This document shows, in pieces, positions 7,984-16,120 of a stretch of DNA of 50,145 nucleotides; position 1 is the stretch's first letter, and the number at the start of each line of letters is the position of its first letter. Location of the stretch: NCBI GenBank assembly GCA_027318915.1, contig DAHVOH010000016.1, positions 1 to 50,145 on the forward strand, written 5' to 3'. The notes beneath the pieces were generated by a model. The model made no database searches and was not told where the DNA came from. It worked only from the letters and a program-made list of their open reading frames with translations. The stretch is from Clostridiales bacterium (GTDB lineage Bacteria > Bacillota_E > Sulfobacillia > Sulfobacillales > JAIMBI01). A program made the position numbers and the translations under genes.

Positions 7984-8639
7984 TGCAAGAGTCCACACTG
8001 CGCCATCAGGTGGTCGAGGTGGCGCAGCGCTTGTCGCGGCAGGGATTGGTGATCGCCACGTCCGGCAACGTGAGCGGCGCCGACCGGGGCGCGGGGGTCA
8101 TGGCTCTCACCCCGTCCGGCATTGCGTATCGTACCCTGACGGCCGCCATGATTGACCTCATCGATTTGGAGACGGGACGGGTGCGCGAGGGCGAGTTGCC
8201 GCCGTCCAGTGAATTGCCGCTGCATCTCGCCGTCTATCGGGCGCGGGCGGATGTGCATGCCGTCGTGCACACGCATTCCCTGTACGCCACGTTGCTGGGC
8301 GTCACGGGACGCACGGTGGAACCGTTTCACTACGCGGTGGGCCTGTTGGGGGATGAGGTCCGGCTGGCGCCCTATGCGCGTTACGGAACCGAAACATTGG
8401 CGCGCTCCGTGGTGCAGCATCTGGGTGCGAATGGAGCGGTCCTGCTGCAAAATCACGGCGCCGTGACCGTGGGACAAGATTTGGAGGAAGCCGAGGAACG
8501 GGCGGCGCTGTTGGAATGGTTGGCGCAGTTGACGGTGGGCGCCACGATGCTGGGTGCCGGACGGCGCCTGAGTGATGCCGAGATGGCCGAAGCGCGCGAG
8601 GCCTTGCGCCATTATGGCGAAGCGCCGGACCGGGCCTGA
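7980..8639 (+). CDS. Class II aldolase, probable 5-deoxyribulose-1-phosphate aldolase or MtnB dehydratase
   Basis: This 219-residue class II aldolase/adducin-family protein overlaps mtnA. The family's zinc site and active residues are visible: TSGNVSG (23-29), TPSG (42-45), the PSSELPLH segment with the catalytic Glu, the HTHS histidine pair, and a third zinc His in LLQNHGAVTVG. Coupling to mtnA leaves two candidates: methylthioribulose-1-phosphate dehydratase (MtnB) of the classical methionine salvage pathway, or the aldolase of the DHAP shunt, which splits 5-(methylthio/deoxy)ribulose-1-phosphate to DHAP and an aldehyde. No mtnC/D/W/X follows and the motifs look fuculose-aldolase-like, so I favour the DHAP-shunt aldolase. 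No kinase (MtnK) is adjacent. Confidence 0.8.
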   Translation: MMQESTLRHQVVEVAQRLSRQGLVIATSGNVSGADRGAGVMALTPSGIAYRTLTAAMIDLIDLETGRVREGELPPSSELPLHLAVYRARADVHAVVHTHSLYATLLGVTGRTVEPFHYAVGLLGDEVRLAPYARYGTETLARSVVQHLGANGAVLLQNHGAVTVGQDLEEAEERAALLEWLAQLTVGATMLGAGRRLSDAEMAEAREALRHYGEAPDRA

Positions 8640-8723
8640 CCGCATCGGAGAGCGGGCGGCCCCGCGGACGGAGGGCGCTTTGGAGGCCGATGCCGGGCGA
8701 ACATGAGCGGCGCGCCGATCGCC

Positions 8724-9419
8724 TTATGTCGGGGGCGGACCGGTTCTCTTCGTTTCGGAACGGGATACGGCCGGGTGCTGGTCGATCCAAAATCGCCACG
8801 GATAGTGGCGAGCCTCTTTCGCCCCGTCGATGCCGATGCGGGGTCCGGACCTCACGGCGGCCCCCACGCGCCAGCCGTCATCGGCCAGGTAGAGGGGGGC
8901 CGTCCAAAGCGGATGCCGATTGGCCGCCATCGTGATAGCCAAGGCTTCGGTCAGACGGCCCGGCCCGCCGCACAACCAGCGGACGGCGGCCGGCCCGGAC
9001 GGCGGGAGGGAGTGGCGGCCATGGCTCCGCCGCCGCTCCATGAGCGCCCGCCCTTGTAGAGGGTCCAAGGCTCTGACCAGAATGGCCTCCGGAGTGCCGA
9101 CCGGCCCCGACACCACATCAAAGCAGACGTGAATCCCGTAGCTTCGATAGACGTAGGTGAGACCGGGCTGTTCAAACATGACCGCCGTGCGCGGCGTGCG
9201 CCGTCCTCCGAAGCTGTGGGCGGCTCGGTCCTCCGGCCCGCAGTACGCCTCCACTTCCACAATCCGCCCGGCCGCGATCCCAGCCGGAGTTTCGTGCACC
9301 AGGATCAGACCCAGAAGAGCCGGCGCCAGCTCCAGCGTCGGTCGGTCGAAGAAGGAGCGGGGCACCACCATCCGGTCCGAGCCGTCTTGGTCCAAGCCAA
9401 GGGGACGAGAACCCGCCAT
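8724..9419 (-). CDS. 3-methyladenine DNA glycosylase (AAG/Mpg family)
   Basis: This base-excision repair enzyme removes alkylated purines. The AAG-family core is clear: LLGLILVHETPAGIAAGRIVEVEAY with the catalytic Glu, DRAAHSFGGRRTPRTAVMF, YVYRSYGIHVCFDVVS, EAILVRALDPL and GPGRLTEALAI. In the family the residue after 'CF/CM' is usually Asn (human N169, lesion discrimination); here it is Asp (CFDVV), which might alter specificity. ATG 9419 is preferred over ATG 9449 because GGGAGG lies 9 bases upstream of it; this gives 231 residues. It stands alone, convergent with the aldolase gene. Confidence 0.9.
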   Translation of the reverse strand: MAGSRPLGLDQDGSDRMVVPRSFFDRPTLELAPALLGLILVHETPAGIAAGRIVEVEAYCGPEDRAAHSFGGRRTPRTAVMFEQPGLTYVYRSYGIHVCFDVVSGPVGTPEAILVRALDPLQGRALMERRRSHGRHSLPPSGPAAVRWLCGGPGRLTEALAITMAANRHPLWTAPLYLADDGWRVGAAVRSGPRIGIDGAKEARHYPWRFWIDQHPAVSRSETKRTGPPPT

Positions 9420-9918
9420 GTTCCAAAGCCTCCCGGGGAGTTCCGGCATCTCGACGCCGCGCCTTCATCTTTCCACAAGAAGCCGTCGCAAGCGACCCGC
9501 GGGATCCCTGCCGGTGTCGTGTCCGGGACTGCCCGCCCTCCCTCGATTCGCCGAGCGGGTGCCATCGACTCGGACTGGGCCCCGACAGATTCCATAGAAT
9601 GGGCGCCCGTCCCCCCATGCAGAACCGGCCCACAGGCTCTGCCGGCACGACGCGGGAGTGTGTCGTGGGACATGTATGTGGGCCGGTTCGGACCGGCGGG
9701 TCGGACGACCGAGACGGCGGTGCCGCTCCGAGCTTCGGGCGGGTGCCCCCAGGGTCTGGGGGACGCCGGCGCACCGGCGGTGAAATCGAGCCAGTCCGGT
9801 CCTGTCGCAACGCCGGCCGTTGCGACACCACCACGCGGGCTCGCGGCCGGACGGGCGGTGCGGCCCTGCCGTGTCCGGCGGAGACGCCGTGTTCCCTGTC
9901 CGATCCATCGCCTTCGGG
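9420..9918. other. Intergenic region, no gene seen
   Basis: About 500 bp. Overlapping open frames here are low in complexity (Arg/Pro/Gly-rich) and match no family I know. The only clear structure is the perfect hairpin at 9803-9827. Confidence 0.6.
9803..9827 (-). terminator. Perfect 10-bp stem-loop downstream of the Met-rich ORF
   Basis: TGTCGCAACG-CCGGC-CGTTGCGACA is a perfect inverted repeat with a 5-base loop, 91 bases past the stop of the 33-codon ORF. No T-run follows on either strand, so if it terminates transcription it is not a classical intrinsic terminator. A protein-binding operator is the alternative. Confidence 0.45.
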
Positions 9919-10020
9919 TTACATACCCATCAACAGCTTCATCAACCCCGACGCCTGCATCAAGTGAGACATCGCCGCCGTCTGAAACGCGACGGCCATC
10001 CCCATCATCATGTGCATCAT
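9919..10020 (-). CDS. 33-residue methionine-rich small protein (unknown function)
   Basis: This is a short ORF with unusually good expression signals. ATG 10020 is preceded by a perfect AGGAGGTG (10029-10036) at 8-base spacing, and an extended -10 (TGGTATAAT) lies about 38 bases upstream of the ATG. The peptide is 33 residues with 11 methionines (about one third), two His and one Lys. It opens with M-M-H-M-M-M-G-M and ends L-M-K-L-L-M-G-M. It is hydrophobic enough to lie in or on a membrane, and the Met/His clusters could bind Cu(I); both are inference. I recognise no family. Several in-frame ATGs near the start leave the exact first residue slightly open. Confidence 0.6.
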   Translation of the reverse strand: MMHMMMGMAVAFQTAAMSHLMQASGLMKLLMGM

Positions 10021-10028
10021 GTCCGCAA

Positions 10029-10066
10029 CACCTCCTCTCGCCAGCCGGATAAACAAAATTATACCA
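10029..10066 (-). promoter_or_regulatory. Extended -10 promoter and strong SD of the Met-rich ORF
   Basis: On the minus strand TGG-TATAAT (10066 to 10058) is a perfect extended -10 element. The predicted transcript starts about 30 bases before the ATG and contains the SD AGGAGGTG at 10036 to 10029. The -35 region (TGCGCT, 17 bases upstream) is poor, as is common for extended -10 promoters. Confidence 0.6.
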
Positions 10067-10508
10067 GTGAGTCTAAGACGAGCGCACGCCGCCGTCAACC
10101 GCACCGCCGCTCCCCAAGCCATGCCGCAGTGGGGAGGCGGGGCGGGGAGGGTGTATACGGTCCACCCACGCCGAGATCCGGTCTGTGCCCGCGGAGGTGG
10201 GATTGGCCGTCGTGGCGGGGATCGAACCGCCGGCGGTTCGCCGTTGCCGAAGGGAACCGGGGCGTCGGGTACCGGCACTGCCCCAGGGCCGCGTGTTGGC
10301 ATGGGTGTCGGGGGCCGGGCGTTCTCTGGGCTTCGTCCGCCAGGTGGATGGGGAGAGGCACGGCCGGGGTGCGGATCCGTCTTCTGTCCGTCGTGGGCCC
10401 GTGGCCAATCTCGGGCGGAAGCCGCGCCATCGGATGGGCGTGGCTCCGAAGACTTGACGGGGGGATCGAGACCGGGGAAAAATGGGCGAGACGGATGGGA
10501 GGGACCTG
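10067..10508. other. Intergenic region with an 18-bp perfect palindrome
   Basis: About 440 bp without a convincing gene. CGAACCGCC-GGCGGTTCG at 10223-10240 is a perfect 18-bp palindrome. It could be an operator or the core of a cruciform; nothing nearby identifies a binding protein. Confidence 0.5.
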
Positions 10509-11363
10509 ATGCAAAACGTTCTCATCACCGGCGCGTCCAGCGGCATTGGCATGGAGACCGCCCTCGAACTCGCGGAGCGCGGGTACCGAGTGATCGCGAC
10601 CATGCGCGATCCCGCCCGGTCAACCGAACTGGTCGCCCGGGCGGATGGCCGTCAGGTGTCGGATCACATCCGCGTGGAGAAACTGGATGTGACGGAACCC
10701 AGCCCGGTCATCGCCGGTACCGTCGCCGACCTGATTGGGCGGCTGGGCCGACTCGACGCCTTGATCAACAATGCCGGGACAGCTGAAATCGGGCCGGTCG
10801 AGCTTATGCCCGAGGAGTCCTGGCACCGCATGATGGAGACCAATTTTTTTGGCGCCCTCCGGTGCATGAAGGCTGTCCTGCCGCACATGCGGACCGAAAG
10901 GCACGGCACCATCATCAATATATCCAGCATCAGCGGGCGGATGGGTTATCCGGGATTCGGGGCCTATTCGGCGTCGAAGTTTGCCCTGGAGGCCTTGTCG
11001 GAGGTGCTGCGCTCAGAGTTGGCGCCATTCGGCGTCAAGGTGGTCCTCGTCGAACCCGGCAACTACCGCACGCATATCGGCGCGCAACAGCGCGACCGTG
11101 ATCCCGTCGCATACGCCGACGAGGCGTCGGCCTACGCGGAGCTCATCGCGGCGTGTCAGGATTTTTTGGAGACCTTTCCAGAAACCGGCGACGATCCCGG
11201 GGACGTTGCCCGCCTTATCGGGGACATTCTGGCGGACGCCCATCCCACCCTGCGGTATCCGGTCGGCCGGGTAGGAGACGTGTCTGTCCGCGAGCTCATT
11301 GAACGGCACCTGGCCGGGCCGTGGGAAGACGCCCCGCTGGGTCAGGGCAACCGCCCGGAGTGA
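10509..11363 (+). CDS. Short-chain dehydrogenase/reductase (classical SDR)
   Basis: A 284-residue NAD(P)-dependent oxidoreductase. Visible are TGASSGIG (6-13, cofactor), the LINNAG motif, NISSISG with the catalytic Ser, and the YSASK (YxxxK) active site, followed by VEPGNYRT. An Arg soon after the Gly motif (TMRDPAR) suggests NADP preference. The start is ATG 10509 with GGGAGGG 5 bases upstream; the frame extends a little further 5' but without a better SD. The C-terminal tail is longer than in minimal 250-residue SDRs. The gene stands alone, so the substrate is unknown. Confidence 0.9.
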   Translation: MQNVLITGASSGIGMETALELAERGYRVIATMRDPARSTELVARADGRQVSDHIRVEKLDVTEPSPVIAGTVADLIGRLGRLDALINNAGTAEIGPVELMPEESWHRMMETNFFGALRCMKAVLPHMRTERHGTIINISSISGRMGYPGFGAYSASKFALEALSEVLRSELAPFGVKVVLVEPGNYRTHIGAQQRDRDPVAYADEASAYAELIAACQDFLETFPETGDDPGDVARLIGDILADAHPTLRYPVGRVGDVSVRELIERHLAGPWEDAPLGQGNRPE

Positions 11364-11715
11364 GACGAGAGCGGAGCGCGCTTGGCTTTCCGCGCCACGT
11401 CGGCTGCCCGGGACGGGATCGGCGCTGCCGTGCGGACCTCCGGCATTCGGTCGGTGGCGCGGATTGTCATGGGATACGGTCATGGCTCCCTTGCGAGCCC
11501 ACGCCTCGTTGGGGAATGCGGCAGGCGTTGCTCCGGGGCGTCCGGGGACGCTGCGCTCTCCGTGTCGCTCCGATCGAGTGTCGTTGACAGGGCCTCGCCA
11601 ACCCTTTCGGGACGGCTCGGTGCGGGAACCCGATGGTCGCCGGCACAAAGCCGTTTGCCGGAGGTCGGCGCCCCGACCTCTTCGCCGAACGGACGAGCGC
11701 CGGCGGGCCGGCGCC
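11364..11715. other. Intergenic region between convergent genes
   Basis: About 350 bp separating the SDR gene (+) and the DUF2785 gene (-). I see no gene, strong hairpin or promoter. Confidence 0.6.
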
Positions 11716-12552
11716 TCACCCCTCCGCCCGATGAAACAGGTCGAAGCGCCGGGCCGCTTGCTGAACGGGCTCCAACCACGGATGTTGACGGTCCAGTTCC
11801 AGCAAGCGGAAGTACAGGCTCCGCAGGACATGTTCGGCATTTGATCCGGACAACGTGGCCACCCGGACATCCACCTCCTCAGCCGCACGTTGGAAGCGAT
11901 CAAGCCACTGCCGGAACAGTGCATCCGGGATTCGGCCGGCTTGGACCAGCCGGGTAACGGCCCAGGCAATCCGGTCATCCTCCAGAAATGCGAGCGGATG
12001 GGCAAGCGTCGCCAGATGGTGCAAGGCTCGCAGGACCGGTTCGGGGCTCTCGACCGCCGGATCGAGTCCCAGAGCCCCCAACGCGTCGGCGGTATGGGCC
12101 GGACTGTGCGCCCAGCCGTGCCCCTCGACGTATCCCCGCCGGTCCTGCTCGGTGTACGCGTAGCGCACCACCGCATCATGCGCTGCATGCACATCGGACG
12201 GAGTGAGGGCCGTGCGAGCGACAGGGTCTTCCAGAACCAACGGCACCACCAGAACCGAGAATGTGCGCCCAAAGACCGTCACGTCACCCTGCGCGCCCAC
12301 GCCCCGAAATAGGTGATGATCGTCCAGCGCAGTGCGCAGGAGAGCCCGAACGGCGTCTTTGCTCAGGCGACCCGACTCGACGGCGCGAGCCAGCAGGGTG
12401 TAGGACAGCTCGTCGCGCAACACGGCCTCCGGGCTCTTGAGGTTTTCCAAGAGGGCCACGCCGAGGGCATCGACGTCAAGCTCCGGAGGCCAATGGGGCG
12501 TGTCGACCAGATGTCGAAGCCAGGTGGCATTCCGAGGGTCGTTCGGTGTCAT
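11716..12552 (-). CDS. DUF2785 domain-containing protein
   Basis: A 278-residue soluble, mostly helical protein starting at ATG 12552 behind GAGGAG. The centre carries GYVEGHGWAHSPAHTADALG (about 140-160), the signature segment I associate with DUF2785, with closely spaced His residues that could bind metal. The rest is helical repeats rich in Leu/Ala with charged faces (PVLRALHHLATLAHPLAFLEDDRIAWAV...). Function is unknown for the family. It stands alone between long non-coding stretches, so context gives no help. Confidence 0.75.
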   Translation of the reverse strand: MTPNDPRNATWLRHLVDTPHWPPELDVDALGVALLENLKSPEAVLRDELSYTLLARAVESGRLSKDAVRALLRTALDDHHLFRGVGAQGDVTVFGRTFSVLVVPLVLEDPVARTALTPSDVHAAHDAVVRYAYTEQDRRGYVEGHGWAHSPAHTADALGALGLDPAVESPEPVLRALHHLATLAHPLAFLEDDRIAWAVTRLVQAGRIPDALFRQWLDRFQRAAEEVDVRVATLSGSNAEHVLRSLYFRLLELDRQHPWLEPVQQAARRFDLFHRAEG

Positions 12553-13085
12553 TAGGGTGCTCCTCTTCTCCCCGACGGCGGCCGGCTCGAGCGGCGGGCC
12601 GGGTCGACGCGTGCATGCGAGGCGTTCCGGGCGGCTATCAGGGAGTCGCCTCCACCGGCGCTCGCGCCGTCGGCCCGGGTGGGGGCGGGGTCCCTGACGA
12701 GGTCCCGGCTAGGTTTGGTCCCGGCCCTTCAAGCCACGGGTGGCAAGAAGGCCGCGAGCTGCCCCATCGGCTTGTATACCATCCGACGGACCCGGGTGTC
12801 CAGGACCTCGTGGACGAGCGCGGGGCCGTGCGGCAGGGGGCAAGGGACCGGCCGCGCCGCTCGAAGCCCTTGGCAAGCCGTCGGGCCGTCGGCCTCCCGA
12901 CGGCTGGCGGAGCGGCGCGCGGCGGTTGGGGAAAAGGCCCTGCCGGCATCGTGGCGAGGGGGCGGGCGCAGCCGGGGCGAGGGGAGGGCATCCGCTCGGT
13001 CCGTGCGGGCCAAGAGACGGGCCGGGACCGGCGCAGAGAATCCGGCGGGCAGCGCCCGCCGGATTCTCGTGGGTTCCGCGATAGT
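12553..13085. other. Intergenic region, no gene seen
   Basis: About 530 bp. All open frames are Arg/Pro/Gly-rich shadows. The right end contains the strong hairpin at 13036-13068 that serves the neighbouring binding-protein gene. Confidence 0.6.
13036..13068 (-). terminator. 15-bp perfect hairpin after the first binding-protein gene
   Basis: GAGAATCCGGCGGGC-AGC-GCCCGCCGGATTCTC is a perfect 15-bp stem with a 3-base loop, 17 bases after the stop of the binding-protein gene on the minus strand. Position and strength suggest transcription termination or 3'-end protection; a T-run is absent. Confidence 0.7.
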
Positions 13086-14810
13086 CTACCGTCCGATCGT
13101 CCACCGGTTGAACCACTCAGCCGTCGTGACCGGGTTGTAGTTGGCGTTGACGCCATGCAACCAGGGCTTGACCACTTCGTAGCCGGTTGCGGTCGGGAGG
13201 TACAGGACCGGCAGGTCCTTGGCCGCCCAGACTTGGTAGGCATCCAGATACTTCTGGGCCTGCGCCGGAGTGGCGGGACCGTAGGTCGCGTTGATGAGGC
13301 GGTCCATGGTCTTGCTGCTGTAACCGCCGTAGTTGGCCGCCGAGGTGGGCAGGAACAGGCCGCCCCCGGTCGGGTAGTAGTCAGGCTCGTAGCACCAGCC
13401 GCCGCCCCACCAGGCGAGGCTCCACTTGCTGGCCTGCGGGCCCTGGCCAACGGCGGAGATGACTTGGTTGAACGGCTCTTCCTTGATGTTGGCGACGATG
13501 CCCTCCGACGCCCAGTCCGCCTTGATGAGCTCGGCGGTGTGCGTCACGGTGTTGGATCCGGAAGCAACGAGCCAAGTGAACTCCAGCTTCTGGCTGCCCT
13601 TGGTCATCACCCCGTTGACCATCTTCCAGCCATGGTTCTCCAGGAGCTTCTTGCCAGCGGCGATGTTGAACGTGTACTTCGGGATATTGGGGTCGTAGTA
13701 CTGGTTCTTCGGGACCGAAGGCACCGGACCGTAGGTGGGCACGGCCACGCCCAAGTCGAAGTCCTTGATGATGGCCGCCTGGTCGATGCCCATCTGCATC
13801 GCCTGCCGCACTGCGAGCGAGTCGAAGATGGCGCCCGAAGGCGACGTCGGTGAGAAGTTGGGCACCATGTAGTTGAAGCAGAAGCTGTAGCCCGCCAACT
13901 CCATCTTGTAGCCCTTCAGCTCGGTCTTGGCCGCCTTGTAGTAGGTGTCGGGAACGCCGGCCGTATCAAACTGGCCCTTGCGCTCGCCGGCAAACACATT
14001 GGCGCTCGAGGTCTCGTACTCAAACACCAGCTTCTTGGCAGGCCCCTGCGCCTTGTGTCCGTTGTACGCGGGGTTGGCCAGGAGGGTCCAGTACTCGTCA
14101 TTGACGTACGTGCCGATTTTGTATGGCCCGTCCACGACCGAATAGAGCGGGCTGGTGGGTTCGTTGCCCACGGAGTTGAGGAACGTGAGCTCCTTGTCGA
14201 TGTTGTTGTGCTTCTTCCAGACGGAAACGGGAATGGGGATCAGCTGACCGATGCCGTTGTGCTCGAACCACACCGGGTTCACCGGCTTGGTGGTGGTCAC
14301 CACCACAGTGGTCGAGTTGGGAGCGGTTACGCTCTTCCAGTCCTGGGGCAAGCCACCGATGCCGGCGCCGCAGTAAAGCCACGGTGCATTGCTCTGGCTG
14401 GCGGCGTTGATGATGTCCCAGCCGTACAGAACGTCGTTGGCCGTGACCGGATTGCCGTTGGACCAGTGCCACTTCGGGTTCAGGCTGATGGTGAAGACCG
14501 TGTCGTTCTGGCTCACCTTGATGCCCGAAGCGATGGACCGGCTGTAGTCGATGCCGTCGGTGGACGAGATGTGAATGAGGGGCAAGTACAAGAGGGTCGA
14601 GAGGTCTGCATTGAGCGTGCTGCACACGGAAGCCGGCAAAATCGGGAACCACCAGTTCGGCGCCGACTGCACGGCTCCCACCAGCGTCAGCTCTTTGAGA
14701 TTCGGCGGCGGGGCAACCGATGTGGGCGTCGTGGCGGTACCACAGCCCGCCAGCAACAGGGCCAGTGCTCCAACGGCACCAACAATCCAGGCGCGGGGGC
14801 GCGATGTCAT
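13086..14810 (-). CDS. Oligopeptide-type ABC transporter substrate-binding lipoprotein (family 5), copy 1
   Basis: This 574-residue extracytoplasmic solute-binding protein of the OppA/DppA family starts at ATG 14810 (AAAGGAG upstream). It has a lipoprotein signal peptide ending in the lipobox LLAGC (Cys about 23), so it is anchored to the outer face of the membrane. The family signature is present: LPLIHISSTDGIDYSRSIAS..., KVSQNDTVFTISLNPKWHWSNGNPVTANDVLYGWD, and the C-terminal WWGGGWCYEPDYYPTGGGLF region. It would deliver peptides or another oligomer to an ABC permease, but no permease or ATPase gene is nearby. A close paralogue lies at 18863-20581 in the same orientation. Ligand unknown. 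Confidence 0.92.
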   Translation of the reverse strand: MTSRPRAWIVGAVGALALLLAGCGTATTPTSVAPPPNLKELTLVGAVQSAPNWWFPILPASVCSTLNADLSTLLYLPLIHISSTDGIDYSRSIASGIKVSQNDTVFTISLNPKWHWSNGNPVTANDVLYGWDIINAASQSNAPWLYCGAGIGGLPQDWKSVTAPNSTTVVVTTTKPVNPVWFEHNGIGQLIPIPVSVWKKHNNIDKELTFLNSVGNEPTSPLYSVVDGPYKIGTYVNDEYWTLLANPAYNGHKAQGPAKKLVFEYETSSANVFAGERKGQFDTAGVPDTYYKAAKTELKGYKMELAGYSFCFNYMVPNFSPTSPSGAIFDSLAVRQAMQMGIDQAAIIKDFDLGVAVPTYGPVPSVPKNQYYDPNIPKYTFNIAAGKKLLENHGWKMVNGVMTKGSQKLEFTWLVASGSNTVTHTAELIKADWASEGIVANIKEEPFNQVISAVGQGPQASKWSLAWWGGGWCYEPDYYPTGGGLFLPTSAANYGGYSSKTMDRLINATYGPATPAQAQKYLDAYQVWAAKDLPVLYLPTATGYEVVKPWLHGVNANYNPVTTAEWFNRWTIGR

Positions 14811-15871
14811 CGCTGCCCATCTCCTTTCTGTCAGATATCAGTCAACCGTCACCATAGCCACGAGCGCAACGTCGGAAGGCCGTGCGACGGTAGGGAACAA
14901 CAGCCCCATCAGCCGGAAAGCTCACCCGCCTCGTTGACACAACCACCGACAGCGGCCTGACAACTGGAAGCGTGCCCACCGAGCCGACCGATTGGGAAAA
15001 GGGCTCCCCTTTCTCCCTTTTACCACCAACAACGCCTTCAGCCAATCTTAAGTTGTGGAATTGCTTCGTTCTCGAAGATTTTCTGAGAACGTCTGTTTCA
15101 TTCGGGCGAGACGAGGAGTGGAAGATTTACCGGGCGTTCGATGCGCCCGGATCGCCCCTCGCGCCAAAAGACGCGGGGATTGGGGACTGGATGGACATTT
15201 CCCTCCACAATTCAAGAGGATTCCGTCCGACGGCGTCACCGACGCCAAGCCGGCCGGCCTCTTCGGCAGACGTCGTTCATCAAACCGACAGCGTTGCCGG
15301 GAGGCGCGCGGAACCCGCGGCCCGCGATGACCAAGGGCTCCGGTGGGCGAAGAGGATAGGCGTGGGGTGGCGGGACGATTTTGGTCGCCCATTGCGGACG
15401 ATGGTCCCTTTTGCCCGGCCGGGCAAGCATTCTGTCGTCTGGCGCGGGCCTTGCCGTGGTTGGAGCGCGGATGCCACGGCGCGCTGGTCTCGCGTTCGTA
15501 TCGCCAAAGTCCGGTGGCGAGGGAGCCGTCGGACGCCACAGGGCTGCAAAGTCCGAAGCATCGTCCAAGAGCTTTGGAGAGCCGGTCCCCTTGCCGCGTG
15601 CAGGCTGACGATCGCTCCGACGCGTCGGGGCCATCGCCGCCATGCCCGCCATTTGGGGACGGCGCACTGCGAAATGGGGTGGGCACCATGGGGAATCCTC
15701 AGGAAACCCGGCCGCGTCGGCGCGCTTTCCAGCGCGAAGTCGCGGACGGTGCGCGGGACCGGGCCGCCCCATCCGGCCCGGTCCTTCGTCCCCCACCCGT
15801 GTCGGGCGCGTTCCGCGGGGGCAGCGCGGATCGGGCGATGCGGCGACCGCCGGCGCTCGCGTAGGCCGGCT
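14811..15871. other. Long non-coding stretch upstream of copy 1
   Basis: About 1.06 kb with no gene I can support. Two inverted repeats are visible: CGTTCTC ... GAGAACG (15067-15091, 11-base spacer) and CCGGGCG ... CGCCCGG (15130-15150, 7-base loop). The first 250 bases must hold the promoter of the binding-protein gene, but I see no clear -10/-35 pair. Long open frames on both strands are composition artefacts. Confidence 0.55.
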
Positions 15872-16120
15872 CTAACCGGCTTGGCGAACCCGGGGCGGCG
15901 GGCGCCTCTCGATACGCACGTAGACTGCCGCCACCAGATGGTAGGCGGCGGCCCAGTCCCGCACCCGCCCTTGATAGCAGCCGAGCCGGTTCCAGATGTG
16001 CACCGCACCCTCACTCTCCGAGACCATATAGCCGAGGCCGTCCGCCATTGTTCGCACGGCCTGCTGCCACGGATCAAATCGGCCGGCTCCTGCCGGATCG
16101 GCCCCGGTTCGTGGGCTCAT
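15872..16120 (-). CDS. Small hypothetical protein coupled to the OtsA-like gene
   Basis: An 82-residue ORF whose ATG overlaps the stop of the glycosyltransferase gene by ATGA, so it is probably translated by coupling. The sequence looks like real protein: a WQQAVRTMADGLGYMVSE helix, EGAVHIWNRLGCYQ, then DWAAAYHLVAAVYVRIERR, with aromatic residues well spaced. It has no signal peptide or membrane segment. I recognise no family. Being the last cistron after a trehalose-phosphate synthase homologue, it may be an accessory or regulatory subunit, but that is only positional inference. Confidence 0.55.
   Translation of the reverse strand: MSPRTGADPAGAGRFDPWQQAVRTMADGLGYMVSESEGAVHIWNRLGCYQGRVRDWAAAYHLVAAVYVRIERRPPPRVRQAG

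Noticed and set aside
10209..10280. tRNA-like GGTTCGATCC motif on the minus strand (T-arm resemblance)
   Set aside because: The stem and loop lengths do not fit a T-arm, and no D-arm, anticodon arm or acceptor pairing can be built around it; it is part of a GC-rich palindrome.
14811..15871. Possible decayed transposase in the 1-kb non-coding stretch
   Set aside because: I looked for DDE-type or HUH motifs and terminal repeats in all frames and saw none; the two short inverted repeats are not at plausible element ends.
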